Below, piece by piece: positions 52,609-60,285 of a stretch of 64,000 bases of DNA (its first letter is position 1; every line of letters begins with the position of its first letter). This DNA is from BAIKAL-G1 sp943369525. GTDB lineage: Bacteria > Cyanobacteriota > Cyanobacteriia > PCC-6307 > Cyanobiaceae. The stretch is from contig CALRNL020000001.1 of NCBI GenBank assembly GCA_943369525.1, positions 124,001 to 188,000 on the forward strand, in the 5' to 3' direction. Position numbers and translations under genes: made by a program. A model generated the notes under the pieces. It did not search any database and had not been told where the DNA came from. It worked only from the letters and a program-made list of their open reading frames with translations.

Positions 52609-53410
52609 GTGGATTCGGCGGGTCCCAAAGCCGCGCCGTCGGCAGATCCCCTGGGCAACTTGGTGGTGTTGGCCTATCACGACATCGCCGAACCGGATCA
52701 GGCCCTGATGCCGGATTTCGCCGTGACGCCGGCCCATTTTCAGGATCAAATCGCCTGGCTGAAGCAACACGGCAGCCATTTCGTCTCCATCGATCAGGTG
52801 ATCGCCGCCCGGGCCGGCAAGGCTCCCCTGCCCAGCAATCCGGTGCTGGTCAGCTTTGATGACTGTTTCCGCAGCGTTTACACCACGGCATTCCCCGTGT
52901 TGCAGCGCTACCAGGTGCCCGCCGTGCTCGGCCTGGTCGGCAGCGGGTTGGCTCCCCAGACGGGTGCGGTGCAGTTCGGCGACGACCTGGTGGCTAGGGA
53001 GCGCTTCCTGAGCTGGCAACAATTGAGAACCCTGGTAGCAAGTGGCTTGATTAAGCCAGCTAGCCACAGCTACGACCTCCATCTGGGCATCACCGGCAAC
53101 CCCCAGGGCAATTCCGAGCCAGCCGTCACCACCGGCCTCTACCGGAACGAGGGGAGCGACGAATGTGAAACGGCCTACCGTCTGCGGCTGCCGGCCGACC
53201 TAGACCTGAGACCCCTCTCCGTCTCAGCCCTGCAGTTCACGGTGACTTCTGGCTGGATCGTTCCTACGACCGGGGCCTAGGCCGCAACAGCGTCTGGATG
53301 ATCTGGTACCCCTTCGCCTTCTGGTTGCTCTGCTTCTCAGCAGCGGTGGTGGCCCTGCCCAAGGTGCTTTGGGGACTGCTCCAGCAGCGGCGCAAACCCG
53401 GCGTAGCCGC
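52609..53410 (+). pseudogene. pgaB'-'pgaC deletion chimera (PNAG synthesis relic)
   Basis: From ATG 52609 the frame is a PgaB-type polysaccharide N-deacetylase: VLAYHDIAEPD, PVLVSFDDCFRSVYTTAFPVL (the expected FDDG is FDDC), GLIKPASHSYDLHLG, NPQGNSEPAV and ECETAYRLRL. It then breaks off mid-domain. What follows, after one frameshift near 53240, is the C-terminus of a PgaC-type glycosyltransferase: DFWLDRSYDRGLGRN and VWMIWYPFAFWLLCF..VVALPKVLWGLL. Roughly the last two-thirds of pgaB and most of pgaC are missing. The ability to make poly-N-acetylglucosamine from this locus is lost. Confidence 0.8.
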
Positions 53411-53421
53411 CGATACCCCTC

Positions 53422-54072
53422 AGGGAATTCCTAACCCGGAAACACCACAGCGTCACTGGGTGGAGCGATGGCCAACGGACCCTCGATCGCCTGCTGGATG
53501 GCAACAAGCAACTCGCCCTGCTCGATTGGATGCTGCCCGGTCGGGACGGCCATTCAATCGTGCGCGAACTGCGCCGCCGCGGCGATACCACCTTGGTACT
53601 GATGCCGACGGCCGGCGATGGCCTCGACGCCATGGTGGAGGGTCTCCAGGCTGGGGCCGATGCCAACCAGGTGAAGCCCTTTCGCATGGGGGAACTGGTG
53701 GCCTGCATCCGTTCTCTCGAATAACGCAGTGGCCGCGCCTACCAGCCCAGCCAGCTGGTCTGGAACGACCTGAACCTAGGCAGCCAGTCTGGCCAGCTCT
53801 GGTGCCAGGGCCAGCCGATCCCTTTGACCACTAAGGAATTGCAATTGCTGGAATGGTTTCTACGCCATCCGATTCAGTATTTTAGCCGCAGCCAACTGCT
53901 GGATCGGATCTGGTACCTGAATGCAACCGCTGGCTTAGACACGGTGAAGAACCACCGCTCAATCTTGCGACGCAAATTGCGCAGTAGCAGCGCAACCGAC
54001 CCGATCGAAACGGTGCATGGCCTCGGGTATCGGTTGCCCAGCCCCAACCGTGATCAACCCATTCCAGCCTGA
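53422..54072 (+). pseudogene. OmpR-family response regulator with internal stop
   Basis: One frame from about 53422 reads the receiver domain without its first ~25 residues: LLDGNKQLALLDWMLPGRDG (with the phospho-acceptor Asp), ELRRRGDTTLVLMPTAGDG and GLQAGADANQVKPFRMGELVACIRSLE. A TAA at 53722-53724 follows. The same frame then continues through the linker (RSGRAYQPSQLVW) and a full OmpR winged helix (LTTKELQLLEWFLRHPIQYFSRSQLLDRIW ... VHGLGYRLP). The start is fused to the pgaC relic. The intact DNA-binding part could in theory be made from a later start. Confidence 0.85.
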
Positions 54073-54261
54073 GCGCCCCACGGCCAGGCCAGCCCAAACC
54101 GCAGCCAGGGAGGCGCAGGCTTGGGTTTGGCGATCGCCAATCGCATCTGCATCGCCCATGGTGGTTCGATCCGGGTCACGAGCCAGCCGGCCAAGGGGAG
54201 TTGCTTTTTAGTGGAATTGCCGGCATTGCCAGTGGCAAGCGGGCGCTCGAAATCATCTTGA
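54073..54261 (+). pseudogene. Sensor histidine kinase, only the 3' end left
   Basis: Directly after the response-regulator stop, and in the same frame, is PNRSQGGAGLGLAIANRICIAHGGSIRVTSQPAKGSCFLVELP, which is the G2 box and last strand of a histidine-kinase ATPase domain. It stops at 54259-54261. The sensor, dimerisation/His-phosphotransfer and most of the ATPase domain (several hundred residues) are missing, so a large deletion joined the regulator's stop to the kinase's end. Confidence 0.85.
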
Positions 54262-54421
54262 TTCCGTCAAGCCGCTTAAAAGCGGATTGGACCCGCCGAA
54301 CTAACCAGCAGATTGGCGGCAGCGACCTGACTTCAACGTTAAATCGGTGCGACAGAAACTGGCATGGGGCCAGGGCCATCCCTAGGGTGCCAGCAGCTAC
54401 CGCTCCCTAGGCATTCGTTGC

Positions 54422-55411
54422 ATGGCCGCGATTTTCAGCGATAACAGCCTCACCATTGGTCACACCCCCCTGGTGCAACTCAACCGGGTGGTCGGCACTG
54501 GCGGTGCCCGGGTGCTCGCCAAGATTGAGGGACGCAATCCGGCCTATTCGGTGAAGTGCCGCATCGGTGCCGCCATGATCGCCCAGGCCGAGAAGGACGG
54601 GCTGCTGGGCCCTGGCAAGGAACTGATTGAGCCGACCAGTGGCAATACGGGCATCGCCCTGGCCTTTGTGGCGGCATCGAAAGGAATCCCGCTCACCCTG
54701 ACCATGCCCGAGACCATGAGCCTGGAGCGGCGCAAGCTGCTCACCGCCTACGGCGCCAAACTCGAGCTCACCGAGGGTCGCCTGGGCATGACCGGCGCCG
54801 TCAACCGGGCGAAAGAGATCGCCGCCTCAGCCCCGGATCGCTACGTGCTGCTGCAGCAGTTCATCAATCCGGCCAACCCCCAGATCCACCACGACACCAC
54901 CGGACCGGAAATCTGGACCGATACCGATGGCCAGGTGGATGTGCTCGTGGCTGGGGTTGGCACCGGTGGCACGATCACAGGCGTGAGCCGGTATATCAAG
55001 CACACCCTGGGGAAGCCCCTGGTGTCAGTGGCTGTGGAACCGAAGACCAGCCCCGTCATCAGCCAACGCATGGCAGGGGAGGCTCTCCAACCCGGCCCCC
55101 ACAAGATTCAGGGCATCGGTGCTGGCTTCGTGCCCGGCAACCTGGAGGTGGCCCTGGTGGATCGGGTCGAACGGGTCAGCGACGAAGAGGCGGTGACCAT
55201 GGCCCGACGCCTGATGCGCGAGGAAGGCATCTTGGCCGGGATCAGCTGTGGAGCTGCCACCGTGGTGGCCGTGCGGCTGGCCCAGGAGCCCCAGTTTGCC
55301 GGCAGCACCATCGTGGTGGTGTTGCCCGATTCCGGTGAGCGCTATCTCAGCTCCGTGCTGTTTGAAGGGGTGTTCAATGAAAAGGGCCTGGCACCAGAGC
55401 GCCAGGCCTGA
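54422..55411 (+). CDS. cysK: Cysteine synthase A (O-acetylserine sulfhydrylase)
   Basis: 329 residues, PLP-dependent. It makes cysteine from O-acetylserine and sulfide. The Schiff-base Lys is K45 in RNPAYSVKCRIGAA. Other motifs: substrate loop EPTSGNTGIALAF, the phosphate-cradle VGTGGTITGVSRYIK and C-terminal AGISCGAATVVA plus PDSGERYLSSVLF. AYSVK in place of the common PSSSVK fits one CysK subgroup of cyanobacteria. Start ATG 54422. It lies just after the gene graveyard and is the first intact gene there. Confidence 0.94.
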   Translation: MAAIFSDNSLTIGHTPLVQLNRVVGTGGARVLAKIEGRNPAYSVKCRIGAAMIAQAEKDGLLGPGKELIEPTSGNTGIALAFVAASKGIPLTLTMPETMSLERRKLLTAYGAKLELTEGRLGMTGAVNRAKEIAASAPDRYVLLQQFINPANPQIHHDTTGPEIWTDTDGQVDVLVAGVGTGGTITGVSRYIKHTLGKPLVSVAVEPKTSPVISQRMAGEALQPGPHKIQGIGAGFVPGNLEVALVDRVERVSDEEAVTMARRLMREEGILAGISCGAATVVAVRLAQEPQFAGSTIVVVLPDSGERYLSSVLFEGVFNEKGLAPERQA

Positions 55412-55446
55412 AGGCAACCGCCTGAAAGCAGCGCCTGACAGCAACC
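55406..55446 (+). repeat. Tandem repeat beginning at the cysK stop codon
   Basis: GCCTGAAGGCAACC (including the cysK TGA) is followed by GCCTGAAAGCAGC and GCCTGACAGCAACC, so three 13-14 bp units. Directly after, TGGCTGCCAAAAA occurs twice with a 16-bp spacing (55448-55476). Confidence 0.75.
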
Positions 55447-55517
55447 ATGGCTGCCAAAAACCTTGGCTGCCAAAAAGGTCGAACGGGACCCCCCTCAGCC
55501 AAGGGTTATCTGCTCGA

Positions 55518-55739
55518 TCAGTCCGGCAAGGCATCAACCGACTGCAGGCGCTCATTGAGCTGCATCGCCATGGTCTGGCGACCGACGGCAAGCACCTTGA
55601 GGGTGTCTTCATGGAGACGCAGTTGGGCGTCGGCCACCTGCATGCCCCGAACCAGTTCCTTCAACTCTTCAGGCAGGGAATTGAGGTCGTAGCGCTTGCC
55701 CTCAAAGGTGAGGATCGGCTGTTGGGTCTCTTCGGTCAC
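55518..55739 (-). CDS. DUF6447 family small protein
   Basis: 73 residues: ILTFEGKRYDLNSLPEELKELVRGMQVADAQLRLHEDTLKVLAVGRQTM. The opening strand-turn-helix (FEGK.YDLNSLP) and following coiled-coil-like helix match a small family that is common in cyanobacteria and of unknown function. No membrane segment or Cys. It shares a strand with the next small gene, with 26 bp between them. Confidence 0.82.
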   Translation of the reverse strand: MTEETQQPILTFEGKRYDLNSLPEELKELVRGMQVADAQLRLHEDTLKVLAVGRQTMAMQLNERLQSVDALPD

Positions 55740-55765
55740 GCTGAAGCAGCAATAGGCGTCCCAGA

Positions 55766-56104
55766 TTAGGGATCAACAGGCCCTTTTGGCGGGGAGGATT
55801 GCCCAGGGTCCTGGGCGGATTCCCGGATAGGCCGTTTGAAGAAAAACATCAACAGGGGGCCTACCTGGCCCGTCTCGACCAACTCCCAACCGTCCTTGCC
55901 CAGCAGATTGAGGAAATATTGCAATTGTTCGGCCGGATGGCGTGGCAGGGGAGCTGCCTTGTACTGCTCGGGAAACTCCCGGGCAATAAATTCCGGGCTC
56001 AGCAATCCCCCCAGGCGTTCGCTGGCCACCTGGGGATCCGGCGCCTGCGGGGGTTGGCCGTTCTCCACGTTGATATGGATGACGCGGTAATCCCACTGGC
56101 CCAT
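55766..56104 (-). CDS. Small cyanobacterial hypothetical protein
   Basis: 112 residues: MGQWDYRVIHINVENGQ ... AEQLQYFLNLLGKDGWELVETGQVGPLLMFFFKRP. The pattern of a first strand W-Y-V, then G-W-E-L and a hydrophobic strand ending in FKRP resembles DUF4177-like domains (small ferredoxin-like beta-sheet folds). The middle (SERLGGLLSPEFIAREFPEQYK) is an insertion. Function unknown. Codon use fits the genome. Confidence 0.78.
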   Translation of the reverse strand: MGQWDYRVIHINVENGQPPQAPDPQVASERLGGLLSPEFIAREFPEQYKAAPLPRHPAEQLQYFLNLLGKDGWELVETGQVGPLLMFFFKRPIRESAQDPGQSSPPKGPVDP

Positions 56105-56222
56105 GGATGCAACTGTTCAAACCTGGGGCCAGGGTAGTTGGACAGGCCAGCCGGGACCCTGGCGGGCGGAAGGATGAATCGCCAACCAGGGATCGGGACC
56201 CCCAGGACTTCATGGCGGCAAC

Positions 56223-57968
56223 TCAGTTGCCACCACCACGGATCAACTGGCGTTCGCACAGGTCCCGGTAGCGCCCAGGCCGACTAATCAGTTGGTCGTG
56301 GCTCCCCTGGTCGATCAGGCGGCCGGCATCGAGCACCAGGATCCGGTCGGCCTCCTGCACTGTGGCCAGGCGATGGGCGATCACCAGGACCGTGCGGCCA
56401 GCCATGGCCTGCTCCAGGCCCTGCTGAACTGCCGCTTCAGACTCGGCGTCTAGGGCGCTGGTGGCCTCATCGAGCAGCAGCACGGCCGGATCACCGAGCA
56501 CGGCCCGGGCAATCGCCAGCCGCTGCAGCTGGCCGCCGGAGAAGTTACTGCCCCGCTCCTCAACCCGGGCCTGGTAGGCCCCCGGCAGGGCCTCAATGAA
56601 GCCATCGGCGTTAGCCAGCCGGGCCGCGCGACGGATCTGATCGGGACTCACATCCCGGCCAAAGGCAATCGCCTCGGCGACCGTGCCGGAAAAAACATTG
56701 CTCTGCTGGGGTACCAGGGCAATCGCCCGGCGCAGGTCGGCGGCCCGCAGGTCAACCAGGTTCAGGCCATCGAGCAGCACCCGGCCCTGCTGGGCGATGT
56801 TGAAGCGCAACAACAGGGAAAACAGGGTGCTTTTGCCCGCTCCCGAGGGACCCACCAGGGCCACCACCTGGCCGCTCTGGATCCTCAGGCTGAGCCCGTG
56901 CAGCACCGGCTGCTGGGGGTCGTAGCCGTAAACCACCTGATCAAGCACCAGCTCGCCCTTCACATCCCCCAGGGCCGGCGCTCCTGGCCGATCTGGCGGC
57001 TCGATCGGCTCGGCCTCAATCGCCCGTAGCCGCCGTAGGGACGCCTGGCCCTGCTGGAACTCGTTGAAGTTGGTGGTGAGGTGGGAAATCGGATCGATCA
57101 ACATCAACAGGGCTGCCACGTAGCTGCTGAAACCGGCCGAGGTCAGCTCGTTGCTTTGGATCCGCGTTGCCCCCATCAGCAGCACCGCCAGGATCCCGGC
57201 TGCCTCCAGGAATCCCACCACCGGGTATTGCAAGGCCAGCAGGCGCTGGGTGCGGAAGCGGGCCTGACGATGCAGGTCGATTTCAGTTTCAAAACGCGCC
57301 TGCAGCCAGGGTTCAGCCGCAAAGGCCCTCACCAGGGGCAGGCCGCCGATCGCCTCCCCCAGCAGGGAGGCCAATTCGCTCACCTGCTTCTGGCTGCGTT
57401 CGGCAGCGCCCATCACCCGGGCTCCGAACAGGCTCACCAGCACGGCCACCAGGGGCGCCAAAACGAGGGTGCCAAGGGAGAGGCGCCAATCGAGCCACAC
57501 CATGTAGCCAAACACCGCCACCAGCTGGAGCAGGCAGGGGGTGCTGTCCTGAATCGTTTTGTAGATCACCTCGCCGACCCGGTCGGCGTCTTCGGTGAGT
57601 CGGTAAGTGAGGTCTCCGGCGGACAATTTTTCTAGGGCCCCGAATTCAAGCCGCTGAAGACGGGCAAACAGTTGGCGACGCAGGTCCTGGCTCACCTGCA
57701 GGGCCGGACCGGCCAGCAGGGTGTCCTGACCGAACTGGGCGATTTTCTGCAGCATGAACACACCCAAGGCCAGGCCCACCACCCGCAACACCTTGGCCAC
57801 ATCGCCCGAGCCGATCGCCGGCACCAACTGACCCGCCAGCCAGGCCAACACGGGCCAACAGCCCACGAACACCAGCATGCAGAGACCACCACCCCAAAGC
57901 TGGCGGGAATAGGGCTTCAGGAGCGGCAGAAGGCGCCGGAAGCCGGCCGGGGAAGGTGCGAGCATCAA
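56223..57968 (-). CDS. ABC exporter, fused membrane and ATPase domains (MsbA/BmrA type)
   Basis: 581 residues. The six-helix exporter membrane domain (about 1-320) includes LSAGDLTYRLTEDADRVGEV and LLGEAIGGLPLVRAFAAE. The ATPase domain has Walker A GPSGAGKST, Q-loop IALVPQQSNVFSGTVAEAIAFG, signature GSNFSGGQLQRLAIARAVL, Walker B AVLLLDEATSALDAES and switch LVIAHRLATV. It works as a dimer and exports lipids, peptides or drugs; the substrate cannot be told. The start (ATG 57968 or 57965) overlaps the divergent S4-protein gene by about 10 bp, an unusually tight arrangement. Confidence 0.92.
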   Translation of the reverse strand: MMLAPSPAGFRRLLPLLKPYSRQLWGGGLCMLVFVGCWPVLAWLAGQLVPAIGSGDVAKVLRVVGLALGVFMLQKIAQFGQDTLLAGPALQVSQDLRRQLFARLQRLEFGALEKLSAGDLTYRLTEDADRVGEVIYKTIQDSTPCLLQLVAVFGYMVWLDWRLSLGTLVLAPLVAVLVSLFGARVMGAAERSQKQVSELASLLGEAIGGLPLVRAFAAEPWLQARFETEIDLHRQARFRTQRLLALQYPVVGFLEAAGILAVLLMGATRIQSNELTSAGFSSYVAALLMLIDPISHLTTNFNEFQQGQASLRRLRAIEAEPIEPPDRPGAPALGDVKGELVLDQVVYGYDPQQPVLHGLSLRIQSGQVVALVGPSGAGKSTLFSLLLRFNIAQQGRVLLDGLNLVDLRAADLRRAIALVPQQSNVFSGTVAEAIAFGRDVSPDQIRRAARLANADGFIEALPGAYQARVEERGSNFSGGQLQRLAIARAVLGDPAVLLLDEATSALDAESEAAVQQGLEQAMAGRTVLVIAHRLATVQEADRILVLDAGRLIDQGSHDQLISRPGRYRDLCERQLIRGGGN

Positions 57969-58333
57969 GGCAAGCTATCAGCGTTGTTTTGTCCTTCCCC
58001 TCCGCCCCAGGCCCGATTGGGGATTGCAGTGGGGAGGCCAACCCGGCTCCAGCTAGCCCCCCCGAGCCACCACCCTCGGGCCCCGGGGACTGGCAGCCGC
58101 CCGGTACCGAGTCCCCAGGCAAGGCGCAGCCGAGCGAGCTGCGCCTTGACCAATACCTCAAATGGCAGGGTCTGGTGGGCACCGGTGGCGAGGCCAAATT
58201 CCGAATCCAGCGGGGTGACGTCCACGTCAATGGGGAACTGGAACAACGGCGGGGCCGCAAGTTGCAGGCTGGCGATCGGGTCAAGCTGGCCGGCCAGGAG
58301 CTAGTGGTGCCGCCCTTTCAAGCCCGCCGCTGA
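57956..58333 (+). CDS. RNA-binding S4 domain protein (YaaA/YbcJ-like)
   Basis: 125 residues from GTG 57956; a TTG at 57989 is the alternative. The last 70 residues form an S4 domain: SELRLDQYLKWQGLVGTGGEAKFRIQRGDVHVNGELEQRRGRKLQAGDRVKLAG. The first 50 are Pro/Ser/Gly-rich and probably disordered. Small S4 proteins bind structured RNA, often in ribosome assembly or RNA modification. The 5' end overlaps the start of the divergent ABC exporter gene, so both promoters lie inside the neighbour's coding sequence. Confidence 0.82.
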   Translation: MRASRQAISVVLSFPSAPGPIGDCSGEANPAPASPPEPPPSGPGDWQPPGTESPGKAQPSELRLDQYLKWQGLVGTGGEAKFRIQRGDVHVNGELEQRRGRKLQAGDRVKLAGQELVVPPFQARR

Positions 58334-58357
58334 ACCCAGCTCGGGGCTGCGAACAGC

Positions 58358-58376
58358 AGCCCCCCATCGGGGGGCT
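58358..58376 (+). terminator. Perfect 8-bp hairpin after the S4 gene
   Basis: AGCCCCCC / GGGGGGCT with the loop ATC, 25 bp after the S4 stop codon. Stable, but without a T-run. A terminator or 3'-end stabiliser is likely. Confidence 0.55.
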
Positions 58377-58394
58377 ATCCCCGCTGCAGGTTGG

Positions 58395-58500
58395 GGCCAG
58401 CAATCGGGCTTGCCCATCAAGACTCTCGATCAAGAGCCTCGATCAAGCTCGGTCGATCGGCGCCATCGATCAAGCCAGGCCGATCGGGGCCTTTGATTGG
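58395..58500. repeat. Tandem repeat, about eight 13-14 bp units
   Basis: Units aligned on their ends: GGCCAGCAATCGG, GCTTGCCCATCAAG, ACTCTCGATCAAG, AGCCTCGATCAAG, CTCGGTCGATCGG, CGCCATCGATCAAG, CCAGGCCGATCGG, GGCCTTTGATTGG. The core CGATCAAG or CGATCGG recurs. The array fills most of the spacer between the S4 gene and tpiA. Confidence 0.85.
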
Positions 58501-58592
58501 CCGGGCCTAGGGCTGGGGGACTGGGGCCTAACCCGGGGGAAGGGTCGCTGCCGATGGACCCTTAGGTTGGGATTTCATCACTCGGGAAGGCT

Positions 58593-59333
58593 GTGGGCAA
58601 GTCGGTGATCGCGGGCAACTGGAAAATGCACATGACCTGCGCTGAGGCCCAGGCGTTTGTTAACGCCTTCCTGCCCCTGGTTGCCAGCTTGCCAAGCGAT
58701 CGGGACGTGCTCCTGGCACCCCCTTTCACGGCGATCGCCACCTTGGCCCAGGCCCTGGAGGGGAGTGGCATCAGGATCGGCGGTCAGAACGTGCATTGGG
58801 ACCAGGCCGGCGCCTACACGGGCATGATCTCGGCGCCGATGCTGCAGGAGCACGGCGTGACCCACGCGATCGTGGGCCACAGCGAACCGCGCAAGTACTA
58901 CAGCGAAACCGACGAGCAGATCAACCTGCGGGCCCGCACCGCCCAAAAAGCTGGCCTGGTCCCAATCCTGTGCGTGGGCGAAAGTGATTCCCAACGGGAG
59001 GGCGGCGAGGCCGAGCGGGTGATCCGCCGCCAAGTCGAGCAGGGCATCGATGGACTGGATCCGGCCCAGCTGGTGGTGGCCTACGAGCCGATCTGGGCGA
59101 TCGGCACCGGCAAAACCTGTGGCGCAGCCGAAGCGAACCGCATCTGCGGCCTGATCCGCAGCTGGGTCGGTTTCGCCGACGTGGTGGTCCAATACGGCGG
59201 CTCGGTCAAGGCCGACAACATCGACCAGCTGATGGCCCAGTCGGAAATCAATGGGGTGCTGGTGGGCGGGGCCTCCCTCGATCCGGTGGGCTTTGCCCGA
59301 ATAGCCAATTACCAAGTGGCCGTGGCCGCCTAG
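58593..59333 (+). CDS. tpiA: Triosephosphate isomerase
   Basis: 246 residues, TIM barrel. It interconverts glyceraldehyde-3-phosphate and dihydroxyacetone phosphate in glycolysis and the Calvin cycle. Catalytic residues are Lys11 (AGNWKMH), the His in AIVGHSEPR, and the Glu in AYEPIWAIGTGK (flexible loop 6). The phosphate-binding VVQYGGSVKADN and GVLVGGASL are present. The GTG start at 58593 is used because the family begins four to six residues before NWK. folP follows 14 bp downstream, so the genes are probably co-transcribed. Confidence 0.96.
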   Translation: MGKSVIAGNWKMHMTCAEAQAFVNAFLPLVASLPSDRDVLLAPPFTAIATLAQALEGSGIRIGGQNVHWDQAGAYTGMISAPMLQEHGVTHAIVGHSEPRKYYSETDEQINLRARTAQKAGLVPILCVGESDSQREGGEAERVIRRQVEQGIDGLDPAQLVVAYEPIWAIGTGKTCGAAEANRICGLIRSWVGFADVVVQYGGSVKADNIDQLMAQSEINGVLVGGASLDPVGFARIANYQVAVAA

Positions 59334-59347
59334 GCGCGGTGTTGGCC

Positions 59348-60205
59348 ATGGCTGCGCCACCCGACCGACCGTCCTTGGATTACGGGGAGCGCACCCATGT
59401 AATGGGGGTGATCAACCTCACCCCCGATTCGTTTAGCGATGGCGGCCGTATCCAGGCTGCGAGCCAGGCCCTGGCTGTCGCCCAGCGCATGGTCGCCCAG
59501 GGGGCAACGGTTCTCGATCTGGGTGCCCAAAGCACCCGCCCGGGCGCCGAGGACATTGGGGCGGAGGCCGAAATAGCCCGGTTGCTGCCGGCCTTGCGGC
59601 TGATCCGTTTGGCCCTGCCCCAGGTGCTGATCTCGATCGATACATTTCGGGCCCCCGTGGCGGCCGCCGCCCTGGAGGCTGGAGCGGACTGGCTCAACGA
59701 TGTCAGTGCCGGCCGCATGGACCCGGCCCTATTTGGGCTGGCGGCCGCCTGGGGCTGTCCGCTGGTGCTGATGCACAGCCGCGGCGATAGCCGCAGCATG
59801 GACAGCCTGACGACCTATGGCCAGCTGGTCGAGGATGTGATCGAAGAGCTCCAGGAAGCGAGCAGCAGGGCCCAGTCGGCCGGCGTGGCCGCCAACCAAC
59901 TGATCTGGGATCCGGGCCTGGGATTTGCCAAAAGCGAATCCCAATGCCTGGCCCTACTCGATGGCCTCCCCCGCTTGCGGGCCCATGGCTATCCCCTACT
60001 GGTGGGTCCCTCGCGCAAACGCTTCATCGGTGCGGTTCTGAACGAGCCCCGGCCAAGGGCCAGGATTTGGGGCACGGCAGCTGTGGTCTGCAAGGCCATT
60101 GCCGCCGGGGCCGACATCGTGCGGGTCCACGATGTGGCTCCGATTGTGCAGACCGCCCGCATGGCCGATGCCCTTTGGCGCATATCCGCAGGTTCCCCGG
60201 GCTGA
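59348..60205 (+). CDS. folP: Dihydropteroate synthase
   Basis: About 285 residues from ATG 59348 (a GTG at 59339 is also in frame). It joins p-aminobenzoate to the pterin in folate synthesis. Signature motifs: VMGVINLTPDSFSDGG, VLDLGAQSTRPGA, VLISIDTFRAPVA, WLNDVSAGRMD, LVLMHSRGD, IWDPGLGFAKS, LLVGPSRKRFIG and the C-terminal VRVHDV. All catalytic regions are intact. Downstream of tpiA on the same strand. Confidence 0.95.
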   Translation: MAAPPDRPSLDYGERTHVMGVINLTPDSFSDGGRIQAASQALAVAQRMVAQGATVLDLGAQSTRPGAEDIGAEAEIARLLPALRLIRLALPQVLISIDTFRAPVAAAALEAGADWLNDVSAGRMDPALFGLAAAWGCPLVLMHSRGDSRSMDSLTTYGQLVEDVIEELQEASSRAQSAGVAANQLIWDPGLGFAKSESQCLALLDGLPRLRAHGYPLLVGPSRKRFIGAVLNEPRPRARIWGTAAVVCKAIAAGADIVRVHDVAPIVQTARMADALWRISAGSPG

Positions 60206-60285
60206 CCCCGCCGTTGGTGCCGGCTGGCTGAACCAAACAGGTCAGTGGGCAGAACGGGATTGGCAAGGGGAAGGCGCGGGATTTG

